A stretch of DNA of 64,000 nucleotides, taken from contig NZ_FOXX01000003.1 of assembly GCF_900115845.1 (NCBI RefSeq), forward strand, positions 200,124 through 264,123, written 5' to 3'. The translations under genes and the position numbers were made by a program. The stretch is from Priestia endophytica DSM 13796. GTDB lineage: Bacteria > Bacillota > Bacilli > Bacillales > Bacillaceae_H. Numbering within the stretch: the first letter of the stretch is position 1; each line of letters starts with the position of its first letter. Below, one piece after another: positions 44,553 through 54,448 of this stretch. The notes under the pieces were generated by a model, which worked only from the letters and a program-made list of their open reading frames with translations, ran no database searches and was not told where the DNA came from.

Positions 44553-44597
44553 TCTATCATCCAAAATTATGCTTGCTTTTCTTTGTATTATAAGGAA

Positions 44598-44631
44598 AAA
44601 GCTCGAACAATATGAGGACTGTTCGAGCTTT
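44598..44631 (-). terminator. Intrinsic terminator after gudD
   Basis: AAAGCTCGAACA / TGTTCGAGCTTT perfect 12-bp stem, ten-base loop, followed by TTCC on the minus strand. It closes the kdgD-gudD operon before the regulator gene. Confidence 0.85.
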
Positions 44632-44655
44632 CAAGAACATTTGTTTCACCTTTTG

Positions 44656-46032
44656 TTATCGAACTAAACAAGGACGCTTGTTATCAAATTTCCAATCCTG
44701 AATTAAATATTGCATTGCTTTTGCATCGTCTCTTGCTCCAAGACCCATTTTTTCATACAGCTCATGAGCTTTTTCGATTTCTTCCATATCAACTTCTATA
44801 CCAAGGCCAGGGCAATTTGGTACTTCTACAACCCCGCCTTTAATTTGGAACGGCTCTTTTGTTAATCGTTGACCATCTTGCCAAATCCAATGTGTATCAA
44901 TTGCCGTAATATTTCCAGGTGCTGCTGCTGCCACGTGAGTAAACATCGCTAATGAGATATCAAAATGGTTGTTTGAATGAGACCCCCATGTTAATCCCCA
45001 CTCGTGACACATTTGAGCAACTCGAACAGAACCTTGCATCGTCCAGAAATGTGGATCTGCTAGTGGGATGTCAACAGATTGGAGCATAATAGCATGGCCC
45101 ATTTGGCGCCAATCTGTTGCAATCATATTTGTCGCTGTTTGCAAACCTGTAGCTCTTCTAAATTCCGCCATTACTTCACGCGCTGAATATACACCTTCTG
45201 CTCCACATGGATCTTCAGCATATGCTAAAACGTCATGTTTATTTTTACAAAGAGAAATAGCTTCTTCAAGTGACCATGCTCCATTTGGATCAAGAGTAAT
45301 TCTTGCATTTGGAAAACGTTTGGAGAGTGCTGTAACAGCTTCAATTTCTTCTTCCCCTGCTAGCACGCCACCTTTTAACTTAAAATCGTTAAATCCATAT
45401 TGTTCGTACGATGCTTCAGCAAGACGGACAACCGCTTCTGGTGTTAACGCTTCTTCATGGCGAAGTCTAAACCAGTCATTTTTTTGATCTTCTTCACTTC
45501 TGTATGCTAAATCTGTCTTTTTACGGTCTCCTACATAAAATAAGTAACCCAACATCTCCACAGACTCTCTCTGCTGACCTTCTCCTAGAAGAGCAGCAAC
45601 AGGAACGCCTAAAAACTTCCCAACAAGATCTAAAAGAGCTGCTTCTAATGCAGTAACAGCGTGAATTGTAACGCGAAGATCAAACGTTTGAAATCCACGC
45701 CCAGCTGCATCTCTGTTTGCAAATTTCTCCCGCACGTTATTCAAAATAGCGTTGTATCGCCCAATTCTCTCCCCAATAACAAGTGACTTAGCATCTTCAA
45801 GGGTCTTTCTAATTTTTTCTCCTCCTGGTACTTCGCCAACGCCCGTATTTCCTGCACTATCCTTTAGAATAACGATGTTCCGTGTAAAAAAAGGACCATG
45901 CGCTCCGCTTAAATTTAATAGCATACTGTCATGACCTGCAACAGGAATCACTTCCATACTTGTAATATGTGCTGTTTTCTCTTTTTCTCCTTGAATCCCA
46001 CTGTTTTGAATTGCGTAATTTGTCATATCCAT
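44656..46032 (-). CDS. gudD: Glucarate dehydratase
   Basis: A 458-residue enolase-superfamily enzyme: N-terminal capping domain with [22 protein letters not shown] (in part), the catalytic FNDFKLKGG (KxK motif), metal ligands in [18 protein letters not shown] and ATNMIATDW, and [14 protein letters not shown] with the catalytic His. It dehydrates D-glucarate (or L-idarate) to 5-keto-4-deoxyglucarate, the substrate of KdgD. Start uncertain by two codons: GGGGAGTGA precedes ATG-GAT-ATG. Last gene of the catabolic operon. Confidence 0.94.
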   Translation of the reverse strand: MDMTNYAIQNSGIQGEKEKTAHITSMEVIPVAGHDSMLLNLSGAHGPFFTRNIVILKDSAGNTGVGEVPGGEKIRKTLEDAKSLVIGERIGRYNAILNNVREKFANRDAAGRGFQTFDLRVTIHAVTALEAALLDLVGKFLGVPVAALLGEGQQRESVEMLGYLFYVGDRKKTDLAYRSEEDQKNDWFRLRHEEALTPEAVVRLAEASYEQYGFNDFKLKGGVLAGEEEIEAVTALSKRFPNARITLDPNGAWSLEEAISLCKNKHDVLAYAEDPCGAEGVYSAREVMAEFRRATGLQTATNMIATDWRQMGHAIMLQSVDIPLADPHFWTMQGSVRVAQMCHEWGLTWGSHSNNHFDISLAMFTHVAAAAPGNITAIDTHWIWQDGQRLTKEPFQIKGGVVEVPNCPGLGIEVDMEEIEKAHELYEKMGLGARDDAKAMQYLIQDWKFDNKRPCLVR

Positions 46033-46059
46033 TCACTCCCCTTTGTCTTTTGAACACGC

Positions 46060-47445
46060 TTACATCTTAAGATTGCTTTCAGGTTTCATTCCTGCACCTT
46101 TTAACTCCACTCGTTTAATTTCACCAACAAGAAGCAAGTAGCTTAGAATAGCAACAATCGCATTTGCTCCGACAAAAACGAGTGCTCCGTTGAAAGAGCC
46201 TGTCGCATTTACAATATATCCGATGATGATAGGTGTTGTAATAGAAGCAATGTTTCCAAATGTATTAAAAAGTCCGCCGCTTAATCCTGCAATTTCTTTT
46301 GGCGACGTATCTGAAACAACAGCCCAGCCTAATGCACCAAATCCTTTTCCAAAAAACGCAAGTGACATAATGACAACAACAAGCCACTCTGCATCAACAT
46401 AGTTACAAGCAATCATACTGCAGGAAAGCAGCATTCCAATTACAATTGGCGTTTTACGTGCAAAGGTTAAAGAACGCCCTTTTTTCAAGAAGAAATCAGA
46501 CACAATTCCTCCTAGCACCCCACCGACAAACCCGCAAATGGCAGGCAGAGAAGAAATAAATCCGGCTTCTAGGATAGACATGCCGCGCGCTTGAACTAAA
46601 TAGACAGGAAACCATGTTAAGAAAAAGTAGGTTAGTGTTGTAATGCAGTACTGCCCAAGATAAACTCCAACAAGCATCCGATTTGTTAGTAGCTGCTTCA
46701 CTTGAGACCACTGCGGTCCTTTTTTTGTTTCTTTCTCTTTTCCTTCTTTTCTTTCTTTTCCTTCATCCATATCAACTAAGCCGCCGCCTTCTTCTATGTA
46801 GGCTATTTCTTCCTTAGTTATACGAGGATGTTTTTTAGGACTATGAATAACTTTTAACCATACGCCTGCTAGAATCATTCCAAGAACACCCATCACAATG
46901 AAAACCATGTGCCAGTCAAATCTATGTACAATCCATGCCATCAACGGTGAAAACAATACTAATGCGAAGTACTGAGCGGAATTAAAGATTGCTGAGGCTG
47001 TTCCTCTTTCAGATTTTGGAAACCATGAGGCAACAATCCGACTGTTCCCTGGAAATGAAGGAGCTTCAGCAAGCCCTACAATAAAACGCAAGCTGAATAA
47101 CATAATTATAGCAATTCCTGCGCTAAAAAAGCCGATGAATCCTTGAAAAAAAGTGAAAAGAGACCAAAAGAAGACACTTGCAGCAATGACTATCTTTGAT
47201 CCAAACTTATCTAAAAGCCATCCACCAGGAAGCTGTCCAATAACATATGCCCAACCAAATGCTGAAAAGACGTAGCCCATTGATACAGCACTTAATCCAA
47301 GATCTCTTTGTACAGAGTCACCAACAATTGAAAGCGTTGCACGGTCAGCATAGTTAATTGTTGTTAAAACAAAAAGCATAAAGACAACAAACCAGCGAAC
47401 CCGACTTTTTCTTGTATTTTCGATGCTTAATTTTGCTTGACCCAT
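46060..47445 (-). CDS. gudP: Glucarate/galactarate MFS permease
   Basis: A 461-residue, twelve-helix MFS protein of the anion:cation symporter family: FVLTTINYADRATLSIVG in helix 1, GQLPGGWLLDKFGSK (motif A variant), and LAEAPSFPGNSRIVASWFPKSERG. GudP/YcbE/ExuT relatives import aldarates or hexuronates with protons. A hydrophilic, charged loop with EGKERKEGKEKET lies between helices 6 and 7. Placed between gucD-like and gudD genes, it is the aldarate importer. GGGGAGGATAACA precedes the ATG. Confidence 0.92.
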   Translation of the reverse strand: MGQAKLSIENTRKSRVRWFVVFMLFVLTTINYADRATLSIVGDSVQRDLGLSAVSMGYVFSAFGWAYVIGQLPGGWLLDKFGSKIVIAASVFFWSLFTFFQGFIGFFSAGIAIIMLFSLRFIVGLAEAPSFPGNSRIVASWFPKSERGTASAIFNSAQYFALVLFSPLMAWIVHRFDWHMVFIVMGVLGMILAGVWLKVIHSPKKHPRITKEEIAYIEEGGGLVDMDEGKERKEGKEKETKKGPQWSQVKQLLTNRMLVGVYLGQYCITTLTYFFLTWFPVYLVQARGMSILEAGFISSLPAICGFVGGVLGGIVSDFFLKKGRSLTFARKTPIVIGMLLSCSMIACNYVDAEWLVVVIMSLAFFGKGFGALGWAVVSDTSPKEIAGLSGGLFNTFGNIASITTPIIIGYIVNATGSFNGALVFVGANAIVAILSYLLLVGEIKRVELKGAGMKPESNLKM

Positions 47446-47529
47446 TGTTATCCTCCCCTTGCACTATGATCTAGCGCTTTCCCCATGTTCCCCCCTGATG
47501 CTTATCCTTTTTGTAAAGCGCTTCCTCTT

Positions 47530-47574
47530 TATATAGATGGAAGAAATCACCCCCGCTTTTCTTCCATCTATATA
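47530..47574 (-). other. Long intercistronic hairpin between the dehydrogenase and gudP
   Basis: A perfect 17-bp stem (47530-47546 with 47558-47574) with an eleven-base loop (AGCGGGGGTGA on the minus strand) and no T-run after it. It is more likely an mRNA processing or stabilising structure than a terminator. Partial cre-like AAAGCGCT sequences occur at 47470-47512 without a full match. Confidence 0.6.
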
Positions 47575-47589
47575 TTGAGGAGAAGCCAT

Positions 47590-49056
47590 TTATCCTTTAA
47601 CAAAAACAGTCTTAATAGCTGTAAAAAATTCTTTTGCCGCTTCTCCTTGTTCACGAGAATGTGAGCTTGATTGTTTCATACCTCCAAACGGCGCTTGTAG
47701 CTCTACTCCCGCACTTTCTGAATTGATCCGTACAAGCCCTGCATCCATTTCATTAATGAATGACAGCATAGAGCTAATGTTTGTTGTGAAAATAGAAGCA
47801 CTTAAACCGTATTCCACATCGTTTGCAATATGAAGAGCTTCTTCAACACTTTCCACTTTAAGAAGCGCAATAACTGGACCAAAGATTTCTTCTTGAGCAA
47901 TCGTCATCTTGGAGTTTACATTTTCAAAAATTGTAGGTTGAACATAATAACCATCTTTAAGCTCGCCTTCTGTTAATCGTTCCCCACCATATAAAAGTGT
48001 TGCTCCTTCTTCTTTTCCTTTCTCAATATAAGAAAGAACCGTATTGAGCTGACCTTCATTTGCGCATGGGCCCATCCATGTGCTGCTATCTTCTCCATTA
48101 CCTACCGTAAGTTCTTTTGTTTTGGCTAATAGCTTTTCTTTAAACTCTTCATAAACACTGCTTTGGACAATAACGCGACTTGTTGCTGTACACTTTTGAC
48201 CTGTTGAGCGAAATGCCCCGCTAATTGTTCCATCAACAGCTAAATCTAAGTCTGCATCATTTGTTACAATAACCGGGTTCTTTCCACCCATTTCAAGCTG
48301 GTACTTCGCTCCACGTGCAAGTGCTTGCTGACCGATTCTCTTTCCAACTCCGTCTGATCCTGTGAAAGTTACTGCTTGAATTCCCGGGTGAGTCGCAATT
48401 CCTTGTCCAATAACAGAGCCAGAGCCTGTTACCATGTTAATGACTCCCTCTGGAACATTAGCTTCTTGAAAACATTGAATAATTTTAGCACACGTTATCG
48501 CAGTTTCTGTTGCAGGCTTAATTACAACTGTATTTCCGTAGATAAGCGCAGGTGCCATCTTCCAAATTGGAATAGCAACAGGGAAGTTCCAAGGGGTAAT
48601 GACACCAACAACGCCAAGCGGTGCACGTGTTGTAAACATAAGCGCATCACTATCAGTTGAAGGAATCACATCGCCTACTTTACGCATACCTTCACCAGCG
48701 TAGTAGCGTAATATAGCAATTCCTCTCATTGTTTCACCTTTTGTTTCCCCAAGCGTTTTTCCCATTTCACGCATTGCATAATGAGCGATTTCATCTATTT
48801 TCTTTTCCATAATATCAGCAACAGCGTATAAATATTGTCCTCGCTCAGATCCTGATAGTTTCTTCCATTTCTGTTGTGCTGCTGCAGCTGCTTGAACTGC
48901 TTCATTTAAATCTTCTTCCGTTGATTTTTGAACATATCCAACAACGTCTTTTGTGTTTGCTGGATTGATGACTTCAATCACTTCACTCGAAGATGAGAAA
49001 ACTTCTTTTCCATTAATAAAGTTTGGATATTGCTTTTCTTCTGTATGAATACTCAT
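47590..49056 (-). CDS. Alpha-ketoglutaric semialdehyde dehydrogenase (YcbD/GucD-like)
   Basis: A 488-residue aldehyde dehydrogenase: [32 protein letters not shown], the general-base Glu in [11 protein letters not shown], and the catalytic Cys in [24 protein letters not shown] and C-terminal PFGGMKQSS. It oxidises 2,5-dioxopentanoate, the KdgD product, to 2-oxoglutarate. Placed between kdgD and gudP as in B. subtilis ycbCDE. AAGGAGGAGAACT precedes the ATG. Confidence 0.9.
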   Translation of the reverse strand: MSIHTEEKQYPNFINGKEVFSSSSEVIEVINPANTKDVVGYVQKSTEEDLNEAVQAAAAAQQKWKKLSGSERGQYLYAVADIMEKKIDEIAHYAMREMGKTLGETKGETMRGIAILRYYAGEGMRKVGDVIPSTDSDALMFTTRAPLGVVGVITPWNFPVAIPIWKMAPALIYGNTVVIKPATETAITCAKIIQCFQEANVPEGVINMVTGSGSVIGQGIATHPGIQAVTFTGSDGVGKRIGQQALARGAKYQLEMGGKNPVIVTNDADLDLAVDGTISGAFRSTGQKCTATSRVIVQSSVYEEFKEKLLAKTKELTVGNGEDSSTWMGPCANEGQLNTVLSYIEKGKEEGATLLYGGERLTEGELKDGYYVQPTIFENVNSKMTIAQEEIFGPVIALLKVESVEEALHIANDVEYGLSASIFTTNISSMLSFINEMDAGLVRINSESAGVELQAPFGGMKQSSSHSREQGEAAKEFFTAIKTVFVKG

Positions 49057-49096
49057 AGTTCTCCTCCTTGATTAAGCGTTTACAATTTGTACAGAC

Positions 49097-50029
49097 TTAA
49101 GAAAGAACGCTTTTTTGTGTTTTTGGATATTTTTGGAATGTGCTTTCGATTACTTTTTCAAGATCGCGATAATCTTCTTTATCAACAGGTACAACAGGTG
49201 GGCGTACCGTATTTTTTACAGGCAATCCGATAATCTCCATTCCTGCCTTAATAAGTGATACAGCATAGCCTGATTTTCGATGACGAATCGAATTAATAGG
49301 TAGAATAACGTTTTGATACAGCTCTGTTACAAGCTCTTGATTTTGATTTAAGATTGCATTATAAAACATTCTTGAAACGTGTGGAATGTAGTTTGAAATG
49401 GCTGAAGAATATGAATCAAATCCAATTGGAGCATATGCAGGCATTGTCACTTCCGCCATCGGCATTCCGTTCAGCCATCCTAATCTTTTTCCAACTGTTT
49501 GTGTTAACTGAATATTGAGTTCCATGTTTCCATAGCCATCTTTTAAACCAACAAGCTGTGGAAGATCAAGTAATTTTTGAAGCGTTGGAAGCTGCAGAAT
49601 CGCATTGTCTCTTTGATACACAATTGCATTTAAGCTTGTAGAATCAATAATTGTTCTGAGATATTCATACAGTCCTTCCTGCTCTCCTTTAATCAAGTAA
49701 GGAGGAAGAATTAAATAACCATCTGCCCCTTTATTTTCTGAAATCTTCGCCCACTCAAGTGCCGTTGATAAATTCCCTCCTACTCCTGTATAAACAGGTA
49801 CTTTACCATTTACAACACTTTGAGCCACCTCGACCATTTTCTCATACTCACTTGTATTTAAAGCGTGGAATTCTCCAGATCCACAGGCAATAAAAATAGC
49901 TTCTAATCCCTCATCTAATAAAAATTGAATGTTAGCTTCTAATCCTTTTTCGTCTATTTTCCCTTGCTCATTAAATGGAGCAACAGGAAAACCTAGAATC
50001 CCCGTTGGTGCTTTTCTTGTGATCGGCAT
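49097..50029 (-). CDS. kdgD: 5-dehydro-4-deoxyglucarate dehydratase
   Basis: A 310-residue DHDPS/NAL-family aldolase: GILGFPVAPFNEQGKID, FIACGSGEFHALN, VPVYTGVGGNLSTALEWA, the Tyr in IVYQRDN, and the Schiff-base Lys in LVGLKDGYGNMEL. It dehydrates and decarboxylates 5-keto-4-deoxyglucarate to 2,5-dioxopentanoate. First gene of the operon. ATG at 50029 is chosen because it follows AAGGGGAAGAAGAT and gives the family N-terminus; the longer frame to 50101 would run through the promoter. Confidence 0.92.
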   Translation of the reverse strand: MPITRKAPTGILGFPVAPFNEQGKIDEKGLEANIQFLLDEGLEAIFIACGSGEFHALNTSEYEKMVEVAQSVVNGKVPVYTGVGGNLSTALEWAKISENKGADGYLILPPYLIKGEQEGLYEYLRTIIDSTSLNAIVYQRDNAILQLPTLQKLLDLPQLVGLKDGYGNMELNIQLTQTVGKRLGWLNGMPMAEVTMPAYAPIGFDSYSSAISNYIPHVSRMFYNAILNQNQELVTELYQNVILPINSIRHRKSGYAVSLIKAGMEIIGLPVKNTVRPPVVPVDKEDYRDLEKVIESTFQKYPKTQKSVLS

Positions 50030-50071
50030 ATCTTCTTCCCCTTTCCAAACATTCTGATAATTTACAATTTT

Positions 50072-50110
50072 ATTGTAAGACAAATTAAATTGTTTTGTCA
50101 ACGGTTACAA
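50072..50110 (-). promoter_or_regulatory. kdgD promoter with cre site and FadR-type operator
   Basis: On the minus strand TTGACA (50096-50101) and TACAAT (50072-50077) are 18 bp apart. TTGTAACCGTTGACA (50096-50110) fits the CcpA cre consensus WTGNAANCGNWNNCW at every position and overlaps the -35. TTGTCTTACAA (50073-50083) fits the FadR/FCD operator core TTGT-N3-ACAA and overlaps the -10. This predicts repression by both CcpA and the GntR regulator encoded downstream. Confidence 0.78.
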
Positions 50111-50175
50111 AAAATTATTCTTTTCTTTTTTTATAAACTCCTCTACCAGGCTAAAAAAAGAGCATACTTGTCTTT

Positions 50176-52077
50176 TCAATAGGACTTCTCTACTTTAATA
50201 TGATATTTTCGTAACTTTCGATAAAGGGTACTTCGGTTAATGCCTAGAAGACGTGCTGCTTTCGAGATATTTCCATCACATCCCTTCACTACTTCTCTAA
50301 TCTTTTCCTTTTCGTTTTCTTTTAGTGACTGCTGTTCTTCCTGCTCCTTAACCATTGAGTTCACTCCGAAGTAGTGTGAAATATCTTCTCGCTTCACTCT
50401 ATCTTTTTCTTCTACAACAACAAGTTTCTCTATAAAATGCTTTAATTCCCTTACATTCCCTAACCATTGTTGCTTCTCCAACATCTTATATGCATCCTCA
50501 CTTAAGGAGAATGTTCTTTTATACTTCTCGTTATAATGCTGAAGAAAGAGCCTAGCAAGATAAGGAATGTCGCTTTTTCTATCACGAAGAGGTGGAATCG
50601 TAATTGATAAAACGTGCAATCGATAAAACAAGTCTTCTCTAAACGTTCCTTTTTGTATACTTTCAACTAAGTTTTGATTTGTAGCGGCAATAACTCTAAC
50701 ATCTGTTGAGATGTACTGATGACCTCCTACACGCATAAATTGTTTCTCCTGAAGCACCCTTAACAACCTGCTTTGTGCAGACGCATCCATTTCACCTAAC
50801 TCATCAAGAAATATTGTTCCTCTATGAGCTAATTCAAACAACCCTTTCTTCCCTTTGCGTCTTGCTCCTGTAAACGCTCCTTCTTCATATCCGAAAAGCT
50901 CACTTTCAAGAAGAGAAGATGGAAGAGCAGCACAGTTTATAGCAACAAATGGACCATTTCTTCGCTCGCTTTCGCTATGAATGCTTTGAGCTAGAAGTTC
51001 TTTCCCTGTTCCAGATTCTCCTGAAATAAGAACAGTGGCTTCTGTTTTAGCCATTCTAAGTCCTGTCCTTTTTACACAGTCTAACTCTTCTGAAATACCG
51101 AACATATCTTGAAACGTATAAGAAGCTGTCAAGTTTTTATTTCCTATATCTTTTCTAATTTTCTCCTCCATTTTTTGAATGTGGGTAATATCTTGAAAAG
51201 CAATCATTCCTCCTACCATCTTTTCGTCCACAATAATAGGAATTTTATGAAATAGAAAAGTTTTTGTTCCATATATTTTTGTTTCTCCTAGCTCATTTTT
51301 CTCCTTCAAGTCGGGAAAAGAGTAGAATGGAAAAAGAGTGGAAAGAGATTTTCCAATGATGTTTTTAGCCTCTATTTCTAAAAGCTTCTCCGCTGCTTCG
51401 TTAAATACGTTAATCAACCCTTTATCATCTACCCCGATTACTCCTTGTGTGGAGTAATCTATCAACGCTTTAAACATTTGGGTTCTCTTCTTCTCTATTT
51501 TCCGACCATTTACAATTCGTTTAGCTTCTAAAAGAGCGTTCTTAATGGCAAAGTCTCCTGAATGAATCACACAAGCTTGAAATCCTTTTTTACGTGCATA
51601 AACAGCAGTACTCATTCCCCCTACAATAATGTCTGCATCTTTAAATAAAAGATTATTAACTTTTGTGAAAATATCTTCCTTTTTCTCTAGTTTATAAAGG
51701 GAAAGCGACACATTTAAAATAGAGGATAAGCCTTCTACTTCTTCTTTCATATTTTCAAAAGCGAAAAGTGCTATTTTAGGCGAAACAAGACCTGTTTTTT
51801 TCTTGCTTTCATGAAAACACTTTGCTAAATCTTGCCCAGTAACTCGAATGTCAACAAGCGGAATAGTTAAGTTTTCTTTTCTTAAAAGAGAAGCTGTTCC
51901 ACCTCTTGAAATAATGACATCTACATGGTCATTTTGTAAGCTACAAGCTAGTTTAACTGTTCTCCCAAGCCTTGATAAGTAGATTTCTACTTCGTTCTCT
52001 AAAGACAATCTTTTTATCATGTCTTGTCCCTTTTTATAAAGAGCTTTATCTGGTGCAATAAAGATTATTTTCCCCAT
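50176..52077 (-). CDS. PrpR_N-type sigma-54-dependent activator
   Basis: A 633-residue enhancer-binding protein: PrpR_N sensor domain about 1-190 ([31 protein letters not shown]), a PAS domain about 200-305 ([22 protein letters not shown]), AAA+ sigma-54 domain about 325-560 with Walker A GESGTGKE (353-360) and intact GAFTGA (400-405), and a Fis-type helix-turn-helix at the C-terminus ([20 protein letters not shown]). Divergent from garD, whose promoter is of sigma-54 type. It probably activates garD, sensing an aldarate-related compound (inference). AAGGGGAGAAAACA precedes the ATG. Only a weak terminator-like T-run follows (50152-50170). Confidence 0.9.
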   Translation of the reverse strand: MGKIIFIAPDKALYKKGQDMIKRLSLENEVEIYLSRLGRTVKLACSLQNDHVDVIISRGGTASLLRKENLTIPLVDIRVTGQDLAKCFHESKKKTGLVSPKIALFAFENMKEEVEGLSSILNVSLSLYKLEKKEDIFTKVNNLLFKDADIIVGGMSTAVYARKKGFQACVIHSGDFAIKNALLEAKRIVNGRKIEKKRTQMFKALIDYSTQGVIGVDDKGLINVFNEAAEKLLEIEAKNIIGKSLSTLFPFYSFPDLKEKNELGETKIYGTKTFLFHKIPIIVDEKMVGGMIAFQDITHIQKMEEKIRKDIGNKNLTASYTFQDMFGISEELDCVKRTGLRMAKTEATVLISGESGTGKELLAQSIHSESERRNGPFVAINCAALPSSLLESELFGYEEGAFTGARRKGKKGLFELAHRGTIFLDELGEMDASAQSRLLRVLQEKQFMRVGGHQYISTDVRVIAATNQNLVESIQKGTFREDLFYRLHVLSITIPPLRDRKSDIPYLARLFLQHYNEKYKRTFSLSEDAYKMLEKQQWLGNVRELKHFIEKLVVVEEKDRVKREDISHYFGVNSMVKEQEEQQSLKENEKEKIREVVKGCDGNISKAARLLGINRSTLYRKLRKYHIKVEKSY

Positions 52078-52166
52078 TGTTTTCTCCCCTTTTCTCTAAG
52101 ATCATTATTCTATCTTTTTTCGTCTTTTTTTCTCTTTCTCCTTTCTCATCTCTCGCAAAATACAAC

Positions 52167-52202
52167 AAGTGTCGCCAACATATGTTGCAAAACGATACAC
52201 TT
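52167..52202 (+). promoter_or_regulatory. Upstream activator dyad before garD
   Basis: A perfect 12-bp palindrome CAACATATGTTG (52176-52187) nested in AAGTGTCG / CGATACACTT half-sites. It lies about 50-85 bp upstream of the sigma-54 promoter, a normal enhancer position for the divergently encoded activator. Confidence 0.65.
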
Positions 52203-52251
52203 ATTCCTATTCTTTTTCTGTAATCCTCTAAGAAAGCGACTTCATTTTATT

Positions 52252-52268
52252 TGGCACGTTTATTGCAT
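52252..52268 (+). promoter_or_regulatory. Sigma-54 promoter of garD
   Basis: TGGCACGTTTATTGCAT matches the sigma-54 consensus TGGCACG-N4-TTGCW at every position, with GG and GC 10 bp apart. Transcription should begin near 52278, about 28 bases before the garD ATG. Confidence 0.93.
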
Positions 52269-52305
52269 ATTACAATAATAGCTTTTATAAAAAGGAGATG
52301 GAAAA

Positions 52306-53841
52306 ATGTCAATAAATAAACAGAAAAAGAGTAGCCCTCTTTATATTAAAGTACATGAAAATGATAATGTTGCCATTGTTGTAAATGAAGGTGGTCTTTC
52401 AAAAGACACCATTTTCCCATGTGGTTTAAAACTCATCGATGATGTTCCACAAGGTCATAAAGTTTCGCTTACCTCTTTATCCATTGGAGAACCCATTATA
52501 CGATATGGAGAAATTATTGGGTATGCTCGTGAACCGTTACAAAAAGGAAGCCGCATTAGAGAAAGTGCTGTCTCGCTCCCTGTTCCTCCAACATTAGCAG
52601 AGCTGATTCAAGAAAGTCCCAAAACAGAAGAAATGAAGCCTCTTAATGGATATACGTTCCTTGGCTATGAAAACAACGACGGCAGTGTGGGAACGAAAAA
52701 TATCCTCGGAATTACAACAAGTGTCCAATGTGTTGTCGGTGTTCTAGATTATGCCGTAGAACGTGTAAAGAAAGAACTTCTCCCCCATTATCCAAACGTT
52801 GATGACGTTGTAGCTTTAAACCATAACTATGGCTGTGGAGTTGCTATTGATGCAGCTGATGCTGCCATTCCTATTCGTACTGTCCAAAATTTAATGAAGC
52901 ATCCAAACTTTGGGGGAGAAGTGATGGTTGTTGGACTTGGATGTGAAAAGCTAACAACAGGTCGGCTTTTATCAAACGACGATAAACGAGATGTTGTTCT
53001 CCTGCAAGAAGAGCAAGGATTTCATGGCATGCTTGAAACAATTATGAAAATGGCTGAAGAGAAATTAAAGCGGTTAAATAAACGAGAACGTACATTATGC
53101 TCTCTATCCAACTTAGTTGTTGGATTACAATGTGGAGGAAGCGATGCTTTCTCTGGAGTAACGGCTAATCCTGCTGTTGGATATGCAGCAGATCTCCTCG
53201 TCCGTGCTGGGGCGACTGTCTTCTTTTCTGAAGTAACAGAAGTTCGTGATGCTGTTCATTTGTTAACACCACGAGCGGCAAACGAAGATGTCCAAAGAAA
53301 GTTAGTAAAAGAAATGGAATGGTATGATCGCTATTTAGAACGAGGAAAAGCTGATAGAAGTGCAAACCCTTCACCAGGAAATAAAAAAGGCGGTTTAACA
53401 AACGTTGTGGAAAAAGCACTTGGTTCTATCGTTAAATCTGGAAGAAGTCCAATTGTAGATGTATTAGCACCTGGAGAAAAAGCAACTAAAAAAGGTCTTC
53501 ACTATGCAGCAACACCTGCAAGTGATTTTGTTTGCGGAACGTTGCAACTTGCCTCAGGGATGAATTTGCACGTTTTTACAACAGGACGCGGTACTCCTTA
53601 TGGTTTAGCAATGGCTCCTGTTATAAAAGTTTCCACACGAAATGCTTTGAAAGAGCAGTGGCATGATTTAATTGATATTAATGCAGGAGAAATCGCAACT
53701 GGAAATGCGACAATCGAAGATGTTGGCACAGAGCTTTTTCATTATATGATTGATGTTGCAAGCGGTAAAAAGAAAACATGGGCAGACTACTGGAAGCTTC
53801 ATAATGATCTTTGCTTATTCAATCCTGCTCCACTCACTTAA
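52306..53841 (+). CDS. garD: Galactarate dehydratase
   Basis: A 511-residue UxaA/GarD-family dehydratase: an N-terminal SAF-like domain (about 10-95), then [23 protein letters not shown] (in part), [43 protein letters not shown] and [23 protein letters not shown]. It dehydrates meso-galactarate to 5-keto-4-deoxyglucarate in the cytoplasm, feeding the divergent kdgD operon. AAAAGGAGATGGAAAA precedes the ATG. It corresponds to ycbH of B. subtilis but here has its own sigma-54 promoter. Confidence 0.95.
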   Translation: MSINKQKKSSPLYIKVHENDNVAIVVNEGGLSKDTIFPCGLKLIDDVPQGHKVSLTSLSIGEPIIRYGEIIGYAREPLQKGSRIRESAVSLPVPPTLAELIQESPKTEEMKPLNGYTFLGYENNDGSVGTKNILGITTSVQCVVGVLDYAVERVKKELLPHYPNVDDVVALNHNYGCGVAIDAADAAIPIRTVQNLMKHPNFGGEVMVVGLGCEKLTTGRLLSNDDKRDVVLLQEEQGFHGMLETIMKMAEEKLKRLNKRERTLCSLSNLVVGLQCGGSDAFSGVTANPAVGYAADLLVRAGATVFFSEVTEVRDAVHLLTPRAANEDVQRKLVKEMEWYDRYLERGKADRSANPSPGNKKGGLTNVVEKALGSIVKSGRSPIVDVLAPGEKATKKGLHYAATPASDFVCGTLQLASGMNLHVFTTGRGTPYGLAMAPVIKVSTRNALKEQWHDLIDINAGEIATGNATIEDVGTELFHYMIDVASGKKKTWADYWKLHNDLCLFNPAPLT

Positions 53842-53871
53842 AAAAATCGTCCTTTTGAAAGGACGGTTTTT
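53842..53871 (+). terminator. Intrinsic terminator of garD
   Basis: AAAAATCGTCCTTT / AAAGGACGGTTTTT stem with one mismatch and a two-base centre, followed by TCT. Directly after the garD stop codon. Confidence 0.88.
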
Positions 53872-53901
53872 CTACGTTCTAAAAACGTTCCTTCTAAACA
53901 A

Positions 53902-53921
53902 ATAGTTTGTATACAAACTAT
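53902..53921. promoter_or_regulatory. Perfect 20-bp palindromic operator before marR/MFS
   Basis: ATAGTTTGTATACAAACTAT is a perfect palindrome about 70 bp upstream of the MarR gene. Such TTTGTATACAAA-type dyads are typical MarR/OhrR-family operators. It probably serves autoregulation of the marR-MFS operon. Confidence 0.75.
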
Positions 53922-53990
53922 ATTTACACAAACAATATTAAGATGTATAATAGGAAACATGTGATTTTACTCAGGGGGTTATATGAGAAG

Positions 53991-54419
53991 ATGCTAAAGG
54001 ATGATATTGGATTTTGCACGAGCACAACAAGTAAATTGCTACGAAGTACTGTAACACATTCACTAAAGCCGTTCAATATTACAGCTGAACAGTGGACCGT
54101 TTTAAAACAGCTTTCTTTTGTTGAGCATTTAACACAAAAAGCATTAGCAGAAAAAGCTGACAAAGATCAAGCAACTTTAACGAAAATTTTAGACTTACTT
54201 GAGAAACGTGATCTTGTAAAACGTTTACCAAATCCTGATGACCGGCGCTCTTACCTTATTGAAATTACAAACGAGGGGCGCGTTCTTACGGAAAAGGTTC
54301 TTCCACATATTGAGAATTTGTACACAACAATATTTGAGGGGATTTCGGAAGAAAAGCTACGTTCTTTTGTGAGTGTTCTTCAAGACATTCAGTTTAATGT
54401 GAAGAATAAGTTACATTAA
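53991..54419 (+). CDS. MarR family transcriptional regulator
   Basis: A 142-residue MarR protein: N-terminal helices with GFCTSTTSKLLRSTV, a winged helix with ITAEQWTVLKQLSFVEHLTQKALAEKADKDQATLTKILDLLEKRDLVKR (in parts) and NPDDRRSYLIEIT in the wing, and C-terminal dimerisation helices. Cys8 (counting from this start) near the N-terminus could be redox-active, but this is not a clear OhrR signature. The start is uncertain: ATG at 53991 fits the family N-terminus; GGGGG is twelve bases away. It precedes an MFS exporter gene by 29 bp. Confidence 0.85.
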   Translation: MLKDDIGFCTSTTSKLLRSTVTHSLKPFNITAEQWTVLKQLSFVEHLTQKALAEKADKDQATLTKILDLLEKRDLVKRLPNPDDRRSYLIEITNEGRVLTEKVLPHIENLYTTIFEGISEEKLRSFVSVLQDIQFNVKNKLH

Positions 54420-54448
54420 TTTTTCAAAAAAAGAAAGAAGGTAATATT

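Noticed and set aside
47470-47515. cre sites before gudP
   Set aside because: The two AAAGCGCT-containing stretches miss several consensus positions (TG at the start and CA at the end).
50030-50101. Extended N-terminus of kdgD
   Set aside because: It would cover the -35/-10, the operator and part of the cre site; the ATG at 50029 has a ribosome binding site and the family start.
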